Positions 9,433 to 18,173 of a stretch of DNA of 64,000 nucleotides are shown here, piece after piece. Source of the DNA: Lysinibacillus composti (GTDB lineage Bacteria > Bacillota > Bacilli > Bacillales_A > Planococcaceae). The notes under the pieces were generated by a model, which worked only from the letters and a program-made list of their open reading frames with translations, ran no database searches and was not told the origin of the DNA. The stretch covers positions 1-64,000 of the forward strand of contig NZ_JAFBDY010000005.1 in the NCBI RefSeq assembly GCF_016908465.1. Direction: 5' to 3'. The stretch's first letter is position 1; each line of letters opens with the position of its first letter. The translations under genes were made by a program, and so were the position numbers.

Positions 9433-10365
9433 TTAGTTACGATTCTTTTCATTAAGATTACTACGCGCTATTAGGAGTATAAAGTAGCAGAACAAGCCAA
9501 ATAATAATGAGATAAATAAGGAATGCATTAATGATACGATTAGGTTTAATCTAGTAAAGATAATTAACATTCCTGCTGTTACTTGAAGTATAACGAGAAT
9601 AAATGCCGTAATCCAACCCCAATAAAGTACTTGTTGATTTTGATAATTCTTGATGGCGTAAACAGTAATATATGTAATCCAAATAAATATTAATAAAACA
9701 GCTAGTCGATGTCCCATTTGAACCCATTCATACATATTGTTCGGTAAAGAGAATGGTTGATCATTTCGACATAATGGCCAGTCTAAACAAACCAAACTAG
9801 AATCTGTATGTCGAACAAGTGCACCAGTATAAACAACAATATATGAATAAAGTGTGACACCAATTGTATGAAACTTTAATCTTTTATCAATAAAAACTTT
9901 ATCAGCATCAAATTTCTTATCGACCTCGAATACAATCATTGATAATAGCAATACGGCCGCGAAAGAAATTAATGAAATGCCGAAATGAAGAGCTAGGATG
10001 AAATCACCTTGTCCCCATAAAACTTGTGCTGCACCGATTAAAGCTTGTGCAACTAGGAAAAAGATTGCTAAGAACCCTAAAAACTTCACTTCTCGAACAT
10101 GACCAAGAGAGCGCCAAGTCCAAATAACTAATGCTAAAACAAGTATTGAAACAGATCCCGTTACAAATCTATGGGAAAATTCAATTAATACTTCCGTTGT
10201 TATTTCCTTTGGTATGAGAGAACCATTACAATCTGGCCAGTTTCTTCCGCAACCTAAACCACTACCGGTTTTTGTAACGAGAGCTCCACCTAATAAAATT
10301 AACAACATACCGATTGTTGTAGCTACAGCAATCCATTTTAATAGTTTATTTTGTTTCTGTTGCAT
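9433..10365 (-). CDS. ctaA: Heme A synthase CtaA
   Basis: Integral membrane enzyme oxidising the C8 methyl of heme O to give heme A for aa3-type oxidases. The 310-aa protein has about eight membrane segments in two similar halves, each with a Bacillus-type cysteine pair: 'CGRNWPDC' (about C39 and C46) and 'CLDWPLC'. Heme-ligand histidines are visible in 'EFSHR', 'LHFGIS', 'QMGHR' and 'LMHS'. I chose ATG at 10365, preceded by AGGTGG at workable spacing; GTG at 10380 is the alternative and adds five residues. It diverges from the cta operon, whose ctaB is dead, so its heme O must come from another farnesyltransferase. Confidence 0.93.
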   Translation of the reverse strand: MQQKQNKLLKWIAVATTIGMLLILLGGALVTKTGSGLGCGRNWPDCNGSLIPKEITTEVLIEFSHRFVTGSVSILVLALVIWTWRSLGHVREVKFLGFLAIFFLVAQALIGAAQVLWGQGDFILALHFGISLISFAAVLLLSMIVFEVDKKFDADKVFIDKRLKFHTIGVTLYSYIVVYTGALVRHTDSSLVCLDWPLCRNDQPFSLPNNMYEWVQMGHRLAVLLIFIWITYITVYAIKNYQNQQVLYWGWITAFILVILQVTAGMLIIFTRLNLIVSLMHSLFISLLFGLFCYFILLIARSNLNEKNRN

Positions 10366-10491
10366 TTTTACTTGAGCCACCTACTTTGTCTATCAACATC
10401 GCTCTAAAAAGCGTCTCTGCTTCTAGATAATAGCGAATAATTCAATAAATGACAACTTGAAAAGGATTTCAGTCCCAATACAACCTTACCA

Positions 10492-10533
10492 TTTCACAAA
10501 TTGTTCATAAATTCGTACTTTATCTTTCACAAA
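10492..10533. promoter_or_regulatory. Paired TTTCACAAA motifs, possible ResD sites
   Basis: TTTCACAAA occurs at 10492-10500 and exactly again at 10525-10533, 33 bp apart (about three helical turns), in the divergent ctaA/ctaB intergenic region (10366-10703). The complement TTTGTGAAA resembles the ResD consensus TTTGTGAAT, and ResD controls ctaA in B. subtilis. Binding is inferred. I cannot pick a convincing -10/-35 pair in this region. Confidence 0.35.
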
Positions 10534-10703
10534 TGTATTACTAAAATACATTACTATATAATTGTTGTTTACTGGAAATATTGCAAACATTTACTTTTTT
10601 ATTAAACTTAATCGAAATTTCACTTAATGTCTAGAAATCAACAACAATTTTCGATATAGTAAATGTTAGCGGAATAGCTTACAAAAGTGAAAGGAGGTTA
10701 ATA

Positions 10704-11633
10704 TTGCCAAATAGTCCTATGCTTGGATCTGTTAGAGAGAATAATCCTAAAACGATTACAGTACTAAAAGATTTTCTTGCACTTATAAAAATTGGAATTG
10801 TAAATTCGATTTAGTGAATATTTTCAAGGTATGTGGTTAGCTTTTCAATTTTACGAATCAAAGCTTTTACAACATCCAGATAAACTGATATGTACGTTGC
10901 ACATTGCAGCAATGATTATTGATTGATCTGGGCATGAATCACTACATTGATTTGATATTGAAAAGAACAAAGTCAAGACCTATAGAAACTAGCACATTAA
11001 AGCAAAGACACGTATTGGCAATATCTCTTTCATTTAATTGTAGGTGAAATTTTGTTATTTATAGTAGCACTTGCTGCTGGCATGTGGGGACTTGTTGGAA
11101 TTATAGCGTATATTGTTCTATATTCTATGTGGTCTAAAAGGAAGTTTGTGGGTAACACTAAAGGAGAGTATTTCAGAGGTGATTCACTATTAATCGGATG
11201 AAATACGTAGAGTATTCTCTTGGAATAGCTGCAATTGTACTATTAATAATGTTAAGTTGGCAACCACATCATTTTTATGGCTAGCCGTGCAACGAACTTA
11301 TTGAATAACGAGCAGCAAAAATGCCAATGTTACTGGTATTAAAAGGATTTAAAAGAACGTAATTCCATGATATTATGGAGTTTTCCTTTGTTTCCTTTAC
11401 CACTCCTTTTGGCCAAGTTAGGTATTGGCTTTATAATTTTAGTAACACTATTGAATGTAGGGGCGTTAATATTAGCTATTAATGACTTTACACAAAGATT
11501 ATTATCTGAAATGGACAAAAAAATGTTCAATTATTCACATGACCATTTTGTTTGTATCCATGATCATCTTTGTCCGTTTTTGTTTAACTTCAATAGTATG
11601 GTACAAACCTTGTTAAGTAGGAAGGCACAATAG
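10704..11633 (+). pseudogene. ctaB: Decayed ctaB (protoheme IX farnesyltransferase)
   Basis: A ribosome-binding site AAAGGAGG and TTG start at 10704 lead into a good CtaB N-terminus ('LKDFLALIKIGIVNS'), which stops at TAG 10812. Further CtaB blocks follow in changing frames: 'WLAFQFYESKLLQHPDKLI', 'MNHYIDLILKRTKSRPIE', 'GEILLFIVALAAG', 'YSMWSKRKFVGNT', 'LSWQPHHFYG', 'KMPMLLVLKGFKRT', 'PLLLAKLGIGFIILVTLLN'. Several stops and frameshifts intervene, and the DxxxD part of the prenyl-diphosphate motif is lost ('NHYIDLILK'). The remnant sits where ctaB belongs, between ctaA and ctaC. Normal protein would be about 300 aa. The 3' boundary is approximate. Confidence 0.92.
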
Positions 11634-11732
11634 TTTATGGGATTCTTTCTTAATATAGAATTCAAATATAACGCAAAACCAAGTCCAAGTTACACATGAA
11701 ATACAAAAAAGAAAGAGGGGTTTAATTAAGCT

Positions 11733-12803
11733 ATGATGAAAGGGCTTAAAAAATGGCGTCTTTTCTCGCTATTAGCAGTGATGACTGTTTTTCTTTCAGC
11801 TTGTGGCGAAAATTATATTTCAACACTTAAGCCAGCTGGTGCAGTTGGAAAACAACAGTTGAACTTACTAATATTCTCTACTTCAATTATGGCATTAGTA
11901 GTAGTAGTAGTTTCAGTTCTATATTTACTTGCATTTGTGAAGTTCCGTCGTAAAAAACAAGATGAGAACTATATTCCAAAACAAGTAGAAGGAAGTCATA
12001 CACTTGAAGTTATTTGGACAGTAATTCCGATTATTTTACTTTTAATTTTATCTGTGCCAACGCTTGTAACTACTTATAAATTAGGTGACGTTGCTGCAAT
12101 GGAACATGTAGACGAAGATGGTAACAAAACAGCATTAACAGTTAATGTTACTGCAAAGTTATACTGGTGGGAATTTGAATATCCAGAACAAGGGATCGTA
12201 ACTGCTCAAGAACTTGTTGTTCCTACTGATGAAAAGGTTTACTTTAACTTGAAAGCTGCAGATGTTAAGCACTCATTCTGGATTCCATCAATCGGTGGTA
12301 AAATGGATACTAACGTTGAAAACGTTAACAAATTCTATTTAGAATTCGATGAGGAATCTCAAGGGCTAAAAGATGGTGTTTTCTACGGTAAGTGTGCTGA
12401 GTTATGTGGTCCATCTCACGCTTTAATGGACTTTAAGGTTAAAACTTTAGATCGCGATGCTTTTGATACATGGGTTGCTGCAATGCAAGCAACTGAAGGT
12501 CAAACTGCTTCAAAAGATTCAACAGATTTAGGTGAAGCAACATTTGCTGCAAATTGTTTAGGATGTCACGCAGTTTCTGGTGCTGGTGCTAGTGGTGCGA
12601 TGGGTCCAAACTTAACTGCGTTTGGTGACCGTAATCGCGTTGCGGGTGTATTAGAACATTCTAAAGATAGCATAGAAACTTGGGTAAAAAATCCTGAAAG
12701 CATTAAACCAGGTAACTTAATGACTGGTGCTTATGGAAAATTATCTGACGAAGAAGTTAGCGCAGTTGCTGACTATATTATGAGTTTATCTGTAGAAGAT
12801 TAA
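11733..12803 (+). CDS. ctaC: Cytochrome c oxidase subunit II, caa3 type
   Basis: Receives electrons and passes them through CuA to subunit I. The 356-aa chain starts with a lipoprotein signal ending LSAC (Cys24), followed by two membrane helices (about 42-70 and 93-115). The cupredoxin domain has the CuA motif 'CAELCGPSHALM'. A fused C-terminal cytochrome c domain carries 'CLGCH' (C275, C278, H279) and a downstream 'GNLMTGAYGKL' with the Met ligand; this fusion defines caa3 oxidases. Start ATG at 11733, with a second ATG directly after; AGAGGGG lies upstream. First intact gene of ctaCDEF. Confidence 0.96.
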   Translation: MMKGLKKWRLFSLLAVMTVFLSACGENYISTLKPAGAVGKQQLNLLIFSTSIMALVVVVVSVLYLLAFVKFRRKKQDENYIPKQVEGSHTLEVIWTVIPIILLLILSVPTLVTTYKLGDVAAMEHVDEDGNKTALTVNVTAKLYWWEFEYPEQGIVTAQELVVPTDEKVYFNLKAADVKHSFWIPSIGGKMDTNVENVNKFYLEFDEESQGLKDGVFYGKCAELCGPSHALMDFKVKTLDRDAFDTWVAAMQATEGQTASKDSTDLGEATFAANCLGCHAVSGAGASGAMGPNLTAFGDRNRVAGVLEHSKDSIETWVKNPESIKPGNLMTGAYGKLSDEEVSAVADYIMSLSVED

Positions 12804-12845
12804 TTTTGAACTAACTAGATAGAATCTTTGAGGGAGGTTAAAGTT

Positions 12846-14738
12846 GTGAGCTCTGTCGCAGTCTCTAATAAAAAGGGCTTTGGAGCAGTATTTTGGGACT
12901 ATTTAACAACTGTAGACCATAAGAAACTAGGTGTTATGTATTTATTAGCTGGAACATTGTTCTTTGCTATTGCTGGTTTCGAAGCGCTTTTAATGCGTAT
13001 TCAGTTGATGGTTCCAAACAACGATTTTGTTTCAGCTGGTCTTTTTAATCAATTATTAACAATGCATGGTACTACAATGCTATTCTTAGCTGCTACACCA
13101 TTGCTATTTGGATTTATGAACGCTGTTGTACCTTTACAAATTGGTGCACGTGACGTTGCGTTTCCATTCTTAAACTCATTAGGATTTTGGTTATTCTTCC
13201 TAGGAGCTGTATTTTTACATTTATCATTCTTCTTAGGTGGAGCTCCTGATGCTGGGTGGACTTCTTATGCATCATTATCTTTATATTCACCTGGACATGG
13301 TATTGATTTCTATGTATTAGGGTTACAAATTTCTGGTGCGGGTACGTTAATTTCTGGTATTAACTTCATTGTTACAATTATTACAATGCGTGCACCTGGT
13401 ATGACGTTCATGCGTATGCCTTTGTTTACTTGGACTACTTTAATTACAAGTGCATTAATTATGTTCGCATTCCCTCCACTTACAGTTGGTTTATTCTTTA
13501 TGTTAGTGGACCGTATGTTCGAAGCAAATTTCTTTGATCATACAATGGGTGGTAATACAATAATTTGGGAGCATTTATTCTGGATTTTTGGTCACCCTGA
13601 AGTATATATCTTAGTATTACCTGCATTCGGTTTATTCTCTGAAATTATTCCGGTATTTGCACGTAAGCGTTTATTTGGATATTCTTCAATGGTATTCGCT
13701 ACAATTTTAATTGGATTCTTAGGATTCATGGTTTGGGCTCACCACATGTTTACAACAGGTCTTGGGCCAACTGCTAACGCAATTTTCGCTGTAGCAACAA
13801 TGGCAATTGCTGTTCCAACTGGTATGAAAGTATTTAACTGGATTCTAACTATTTGGGGCGGTTCAATTAAAGTTACTGTTCCAATGTTATGGGCTTTAGG
13901 ATTCATTCCATCATTCGTAGCTGGTGGGGTAACAGGGGTTATGCAGGCAACTGCACCATTAGATTACCAATTACATGATTCTTATTTCATCGTAGCTCAC
14001 TTCCACTACGTAATCGTTGGTGGGATTGTAACAGCTATTTTTGGTTCAATGCATTTTTATTGGCCAATTATGTTTAACCGTGCATTAGGTGAAAAATTGG
14101 GAGTATTGACTTTCTGGACATTCTTTATTGGATTCCATTTAACATTCTTCCTTCAACATTTCTTAGGTTTAATGGGTATGCCACGTCGTGTGTTCACGTA
14201 CCAAGCAAATCAAGGTTGGGATTTATTCAACTTTATTTCATCAATCGGTGCAATTTTGATGGCAATCGGTGTTATTTTATTAGTTCTAAACATTTTAATA
14301 TCAATTAAATCTAAACCATTAAATTGTCGTGACTACTGGGAAGATGGACGTTCACTTGAGTGGGCAATTAAAACTCCAGTACCTTTCTACAACTTTAAAC
14401 AAACTCCACTTGTTCGTGGATTTGATCCATACTGGCTTGAAAAACATGAAGGTAACAAAGAAGGAATGACATATGCAGAGCCTTTAAGTGATATTCATAT
14501 GCCTAATAATTCTATTTTACCTTTAATTATGTCAATCGGTATGTTTATCGCAGCATTTGGTGCTCTTTACCATCCAGATGGAGTATCATGGTCAATTCCG
14601 GTAATCATTATTGGATTAGGTATTACAGTAGCTTCAATGATTACTCGTTCAGTAAAAGACGATCTAGGTTTCCATGTTCATGTTGAAGAAGTAATTGCAA
14701 CAGAAGAACAACTTTATGGAAAAGGGGGTAACAAATAA
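12846..14738 (+). CDS. ctaD: Cytochrome c oxidase subunit I
   Basis: Catalytic heme-copper subunit reducing oxygen to water and pumping protons. The 630-aa protein has the expected membrane helices and the CuB/heme ligands: 'WEHLFWIFGHPEVY' (HPEVY with the Tyr-linked His), 'WAHHMF' (CuB His pair) and 'SYFIVAHFHYV' (heme a and a3 ligands). GTG at 12846 is favoured because AGGGAGG (12831-12837) lies eight bases before it; an in-frame TTG at 12828 precedes that site. Its stop codon overlaps the ctaE start by one base. Confidence 0.97.
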   Translation: MSSVAVSNKKGFGAVFWDYLTTVDHKKLGVMYLLAGTLFFAIAGFEALLMRIQLMVPNNDFVSAGLFNQLLTMHGTTMLFLAATPLLFGFMNAVVPLQIGARDVAFPFLNSLGFWLFFLGAVFLHLSFFLGGAPDAGWTSYASLSLYSPGHGIDFYVLGLQISGAGTLISGINFIVTIITMRAPGMTFMRMPLFTWTTLITSALIMFAFPPLTVGLFFMLVDRMFEANFFDHTMGGNTIIWEHLFWIFGHPEVYILVLPAFGLFSEIIPVFARKRLFGYSSMVFATILIGFLGFMVWAHHMFTTGLGPTANAIFAVATMAIAVPTGMKVFNWILTIWGGSIKVTVPMLWALGFIPSFVAGGVTGVMQATAPLDYQLHDSYFIVAHFHYVIVGGIVTAIFGSMHFYWPIMFNRALGEKLGVLTFWTFFIGFHLTFFLQHFLGLMGMPRRVFTYQANQGWDLFNFISSIGAILMAIGVILLVLNILISIKSKPLNCRDYWEDGRSLEWAIKTPVPFYNFKQTPLVRGFDPYWLEKHEGNKEGMTYAEPLSDIHMPNNSILPLIMSIGMFIAAFGALYHPDGVSWSIPVIIIGLGITVASMITRSVKDDLGFHVHVEEVIATEEQLYGKGGNK

Positions 14739-15361
14739 TGGAAGAGACAAAATTCACCCCTCAAACTTGGCCTGACCGAGCAGAACAAGCTACACAGGAA
14801 GGAAAAAACAAGCTAGTTGGTATTTGGATTTTTATCTGTAGTGATATTACACTATTTGCCAGTGTATTTGCTACTTACCTTTCATTAAGAAACAAAGGTC
14901 CTGCTGGAATGGAGTTCTCAACTCAAAATTTATTTGAACTTCCACTTGCCTTTGTTATGACGATGTTACTCTTAACATCTTCATTAACATCTGTTTACGC
15001 TATGTATCATATGAAAAACCATAATTTTAAGGGTGTTCAACTTTGGATGTCTATTACTGTTCTTTTAGGACTTGGATTCTTAGCACTTGAAATTTATGAG
15101 TTCAATCACTATGTACACATTGGATTTGGTTATACACAATCCGCGTTCTCCTCTGCCTTCTTTACACTAGTTGGAACACACGGATTACACGTTGTGATTG
15201 GTTTAGTGTGGATTGTTTGTTTAATTGTAAGAAACGCTAAACGAGGTTTAAACTTATATAATGCTCCAAAATATTATGCTGCATCTATTTTCTGGCATTT
15301 TATTGATGTTGTTTGGGTATTCATCTTTACTGTTGTATACTTGATGGGGGTGTTAGGATAA
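14738..15361 (+). CDS. ctaE: Cytochrome c oxidase subunit III
   Basis: Structural membrane subunit of the caa3 oxidase. The 207-aa sequence has about five membrane helices and the subunit III pattern 'GTHGLHVVIGLVWI' near the fourth helix and 'WHFIDVVWVFIFTVVYL' at the end. ATG overlaps the ctaD stop (TAATG), showing tight coupling. ctaF begins two bases after its stop. Confidence 0.95.
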   Translation: MEETKFTPQTWPDRAEQATQEGKNKLVGIWIFICSDITLFASVFATYLSLRNKGPAGMEFSTQNLFELPLAFVMTMLLLTSSLTSVYAMYHMKNHNFKGVQLWMSITVLLGLGFLALEIYEFNHYVHIGFGYTQSAFSSAFFTLVGTHGLHVVIGLVWIVCLIVRNAKRGLNLYNAPKYYAASIFWHFIDVVWVFIFTVVYLMGVLG

Positions 15362-15362
15362 T

Positions 15363-15704
15363 ATGGCACATAATACACAGGTTCAAATTAAGACCAAAGC
15401 TGAATTTGAATATGAGCGTCATCACAATGCAGTGCATATGCGTAAACAAGTTGTAAACTTTGCGATTATGATTTTCTTAACATTTGTCGCATTCGCATCA
15501 GTTGCTGCTGGTTTCTCAAAATACTTTGTTGTACCTGTTATTTTACTTCTAGCTGCTGTTCAAGTCGTACTACAACTTTATTCATTCATGCACATGGATG
15601 ACAAAAAAACTCATCATATGGGAATAATTCAAACTTTTGTTTGGAGTGGTGTATTAATCATCTTCCCAATTTTTGTTACTTTCTTAACTATTATTTGGTG
15701 GTAA
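15363..15704 (+). CDS. ctaF: Cytochrome c oxidase subunit IV (CtaF)
   Basis: Small 113-aa membrane subunit with three hydrophobic helices. Histidine-rich stretches ('ERHHNAVHMRKQ' and 'MHMDDKKTHHMG') flank the helices, as in Bacillus CtaF. It is the last gene of the ctaCDEF transcript; a strong terminator follows. The function is probably assembly or stability. Confidence 0.9.
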   Translation: MAHNTQVQIKTKAEFEYERHHNAVHMRKQVVNFAIMIFLTFVAFASVAAGFSKYFVVPVILLLAAVQVVLQLYSFMHMDDKKTHHMGIIQTFVWSGVLIIFPIFVTFLTIIWW

Positions 15705-15715
15705 GGATTGTTAAC

Positions 15716-15750
15716 AAGAGCTCGACTAAAATTAGTCGAGCTCTTTTTTA
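15716..15750 (+). terminator. Terminator after ctaF
   Basis: AAGAGCTCGACTAA (15716-15729) pairs perfectly with TTAGTCGAGCTCTT (15732-15745), followed by T's. Confidence 0.93.
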
Positions 15751-15818
15751 TGTATAAATTAATCTTATTTAATAAGTCTAATTGTAGAATAATACTTATA
15801 ATTGTCAAAGTTCGTTCA

Positions 15819-15847
15819 TTGATGTTACGATGTAAGCGTTCTATAAT
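15819..15847 (+). promoter_or_regulatory. ctaG promoter with overlapping cre-like site
   Basis: -35 TTGATG (15819-15824), 17-bp spacer and -10 TATAAT (15842-15847) form a good sigma-A promoter, 35 bp before ctaG. TGTAAGCGTTCTAT (15831-15844) covers the spacer and part of the -10 and matches 12 of 14 positions of the CcpA consensus TGWAANCGNTNWCA, suggesting glucose repression. Binding is inferred. Confidence 0.55.
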
Positions 15848-15881
15848 ATTACTATTGAAGGATTAAAGGAGCGAAAAGCAA

Positions 15882-16805
15882 ATGCCCTTAAGTATATTTG
15901 GTTTTCAAGCGTTATGGAGCCCTTATTTAATTGGGGTAATCATATTCCTAACTGTTGTATATTTTTTGGTTACGGTTGTTTGGAGAAAAGATTTTAAAGT
16001 AAGTGAACCTTTAAAAAGAAGTGAGGCAATATATTTTGTTATAGCTATGATCTTACTTTATATCGTAAAAGGTTCTCCTATTGATTTACTGTCTCATATT
16101 ATGTTCACATATCATATGGTTCAGATGGCTCTCCTACTTTTATTAATTCCGATGCTAATTATAAAAGGGATTCCATGGTGGATTTGGAAAATAGTTGTGG
16201 ATGCACCAGTAGTAAAGGGAATATTTAAAATCTTTGCGCAACCAGTTGTGGCATTATTTGTATTTGCCCTGATGTTCTCGGTTTATCATATTCCTCTAGT
16301 TTTCGATACAATTAAACTCGATGAGACGTTTCATGGTATTTTTACATTTTTCTTATTTTTATCTGCATTCTTCATGAATTGGCCTCTAATCAACAATGTA
16401 GATGGTCAGTACAAAATGAAAAGCCTGTATAAAATCGGCTATATTATCGGAAACGCAGTTTTAATTACGCCTGCTTGTGCACTCATTATCTTTGCGCCAG
16501 AAGCAATGTATGCAACTTATACTGACGGGGAAACTTGGTTAAAAGCAATGGAGCTATGTGTACCAGCTTCAACGTTATCTGGATTAACATTATCTGGCCC
16601 TGAATTGTTTAATAACATGAGCCCAGTTGGTGATCAGCAATTAGGCGGGGTTCTTATGAAAATTCTTCAAGAAATCATCTTTGCGGTTGTTTTATTTAGA
16701 GTGTTCCGTGTTTGGTGGAGAGAAGAACGTAAGAATGACGATGAAATTACAGAAAAAGCATTAAGGGATTTCCAAGCTTCCAAAAATCAAACTCAACAAT
16801 TCTAA
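15882..16805 (+). CDS. ctaG: Cytochrome c oxidase assembly factor CtaG (caa3 type)
   Basis: Integral membrane protein needed in B. subtilis for active caa3 oxidase, probably in copper-centre assembly. The 307-aa product has about seven hydrophobic segments and conserved histidines in 'HIMFTYHMVQMALLLLLIPM' and 'YHIPLVFD'. The ATG follows AAAGGAGCG. It has its own promoter after the ctaF terminator. A GC-rich hairpin (16808-16841) without a T-run separates it from the DUF420 gene, so the two may be cotranscribed. Confidence 0.93.
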   Translation: MPLSIFGFQALWSPYLIGVIIFLTVVYFLVTVVWRKDFKVSEPLKRSEAIYFVIAMILLYIVKGSPIDLLSHIMFTYHMVQMALLLLLIPMLIIKGIPWWIWKIVVDAPVVKGIFKIFAQPVVALFVFALMFSVYHIPLVFDTIKLDETFHGIFTFFLFLSAFFMNWPLINNVDGQYKMKSLYKIGYIIGNAVLITPACALIIFAPEAMYATYTDGETWLKAMELCVPASTLSGLTLSGPELFNNMSPVGDQQLGGVLMKILQEIIFAVVLFRVFRVWWREERKNDDEITEKALRDFQASKNQTQQF

Positions 16806-16886
16806 ACGTGTGTTCGGTCCAAAAATACTGGGGCCGAATACATCTAATTTGGAAAATACATAAAAATGATAGGGAGAATGTTTCTT

Positions 16887-17348
16887 ATGGGTTTACCTAT
16901 TCTACCAACAATTAGTACTTTCTTTATTGTACTTAGTGCAATTTTAGTTGCGATTGGCTGGGTACAAATTTTTAAGGGGAAAGTTGAAGCACATAAAAAA
17001 GTTATGCTAGCTGCTGGAATTTCAGCATTATTATTCTTTATTATTTATGCTTCGAGAACGGTCTTCATTGGTAATACTTCTTTTGGCGGGCCAGATGAAA
17101 TAAAAATTTATTATACTTTCTTCTTAGTATTCCACATAATTTTAGCAACGGTTGGAGCAGTATTTGGAATTGTAAGTATTGTAACAGGTCTTAAAACAAA
17201 ATACACACTCCATAGAAAAATTGGACCAATTACAAGTATTATTTGGTTCTTTGTTGCAATAACGGGTGTTATGGTTTACCTATTACTTTACGTAATCTAC
17301 AAGGGCGGCGAAACAACATCTGTTATAAAGGCAATATTAGGAATATAA
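16887..17348 (+). CDS. DUF420 membrane protein (YozB-like)
   Basis: A 153-aa protein with four membrane segments and histidines at 'EAHKK', 'LVFHIIL' and 'TLHRKIGP', the DUF420 pattern. I chose ATG at 16887, ten bases after AGGGAG; ATGs at 16866 and 16878 are in frame but badly spaced. It follows ctaG, so a role in oxidase assembly is plausible; I recall that staphylococcal CtaM, needed for aa3 oxidase, belongs to this group, but did not verify it. A terminator follows. Confidence 0.8.
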   Translation: MGLPILPTISTFFIVLSAILVAIGWVQIFKGKVEAHKKVMLAAGISALLFFIIYASRTVFIGNTSFGGPDEIKIYYTFFLVFHIILATVGAVFGIVSIVTGLKTKYTLHRKIGPITSIIWFFVAITGVMVYLLLYVIYKGGETTSVIKAILGI

Positions 17349-17356
17349 TACAAAAC

Positions 17357-17402
17357 AAACTGTATGATGAAATAGGTACAACATTCATCATACAGTTTTT
17401 TA
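17357..17402 (+). terminator. Terminator after the DUF420 gene
   Basis: AACTGTATGATGAA pairs with TTCATCATACAGTT and is followed by TTTT. Confidence 0.85.
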
Positions 17403-17426
17403 TATAGTTAACCTATGAAAATAAAA

Positions 17427-17452
17427 AACTACCCAAAAGTGTTTGAGTAGTT
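17427..17452 (-). terminator. Terminator after the YugN-like gene (minus strand)
   Basis: AACTACCCAAA and TTTGAGTAGTT form a stem with one mismatch; leftwards it leads into a T-rich tract (A-rich at 17419-17428 on the plus strand). Confidence 0.6.
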
Positions 17453-17479
17453 ATTAATCAGTTAGACAGAGTAATAGAA

Positions 17480-17881
17480 TTAAACTTCTACTGTTTCTGC
17501 AGAATATGTTTTTGTATCGTTATCGATTCCATGTTCAGCAAAATCTTTTTTAATGTTTGCTAAAAGTTCTTCGCATTTTTTAACTAAATGATTTGGAAAC
17601 ACTTCGTCTTCGCCGTATTCAACACCATGTGGATAGTAGTATTTACCAAGTGCAGGCTTTTGGATTTTAAGTACTGCATCTTTAGCACCAACATCCCCTG
17701 AAACAGCACTACAGAATACACGTAAGTAGAAGCGGCCTTCTTTAATGTCAAAACGACGATCAAAAGTCATGCGGTCATAGTCCCAACCACCATGGCATTC
17801 TAAACCTTGTTTTTTCATAACGCTTACTAGAAGCTCTTGGTCTACTGTTATATTTTCAAGAGTTTTGTTTTCAAAATACAT
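17480..17881 (-). CDS. YugN-like family protein
   Basis: A soluble 133-aa protein containing 'LECHGGWDYDRMTFDRRF' and 'KPALGKYYYPHGVEY', which I associate with the YugN-like family of unknown function. It lies between the cta genes and the CAP-domain gene, the place held by ylbA/ylbB in B. subtilis. ATG at 17881 is set by AAAGGAGG just upstream. The bases between it and the next gene (17882-18173) contain only a short palindrome TACACATGTGTA at 18094-18105. Confidence 0.75.
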   Translation of the reverse strand: MYFENKTLENITVDQELLVSVMKKQGLECHGGWDYDRMTFDRRFDIKEGRFYLRVFCSAVSGDVGAKDAVLKIQKPALGKYYYPHGVEYGEDEVFPNHLVKKCEELLANIKKDFAEHGIDNDTKTYSAETVEV

Positions 17882-18173
17882 ACAATAATCCTCCTTTAGC
17901 ATTCGTACATTAGTTTTAAGCTCATATTTATAATAGAGCAAATTAACTTTTGTTGCAATGGCAACATTGTGTCAGGCAAGGTATAATTAGTATTATATGC
18001 TATCCTATTTCCATTAATAGAAAGGTCCAAAAATACCTTAAGGTCATTGGTAACTTTCTAAAGGTAGTCATTTAATTTAATTGATCAAGTCAATACACAT
18101 GTGTAAATAAATTTTTAACTAGATGCATTTTATTTTCTGGTAAATTAGATATTAGAAAAAGGCATGGTATAAA

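Noticed and set aside
11367-11633. 88-aa open frame as a separate small membrane gene
   Set aside because: Its sequence is the C-terminal part of CtaB; it is the longest surviving fragment of the pseudogene.
16808-16841. Terminator between ctaG and the DUF420 gene
   Set aside because: The GC-rich hairpin has no T-run, so termination is not supported; kept only as a note under ctaG.
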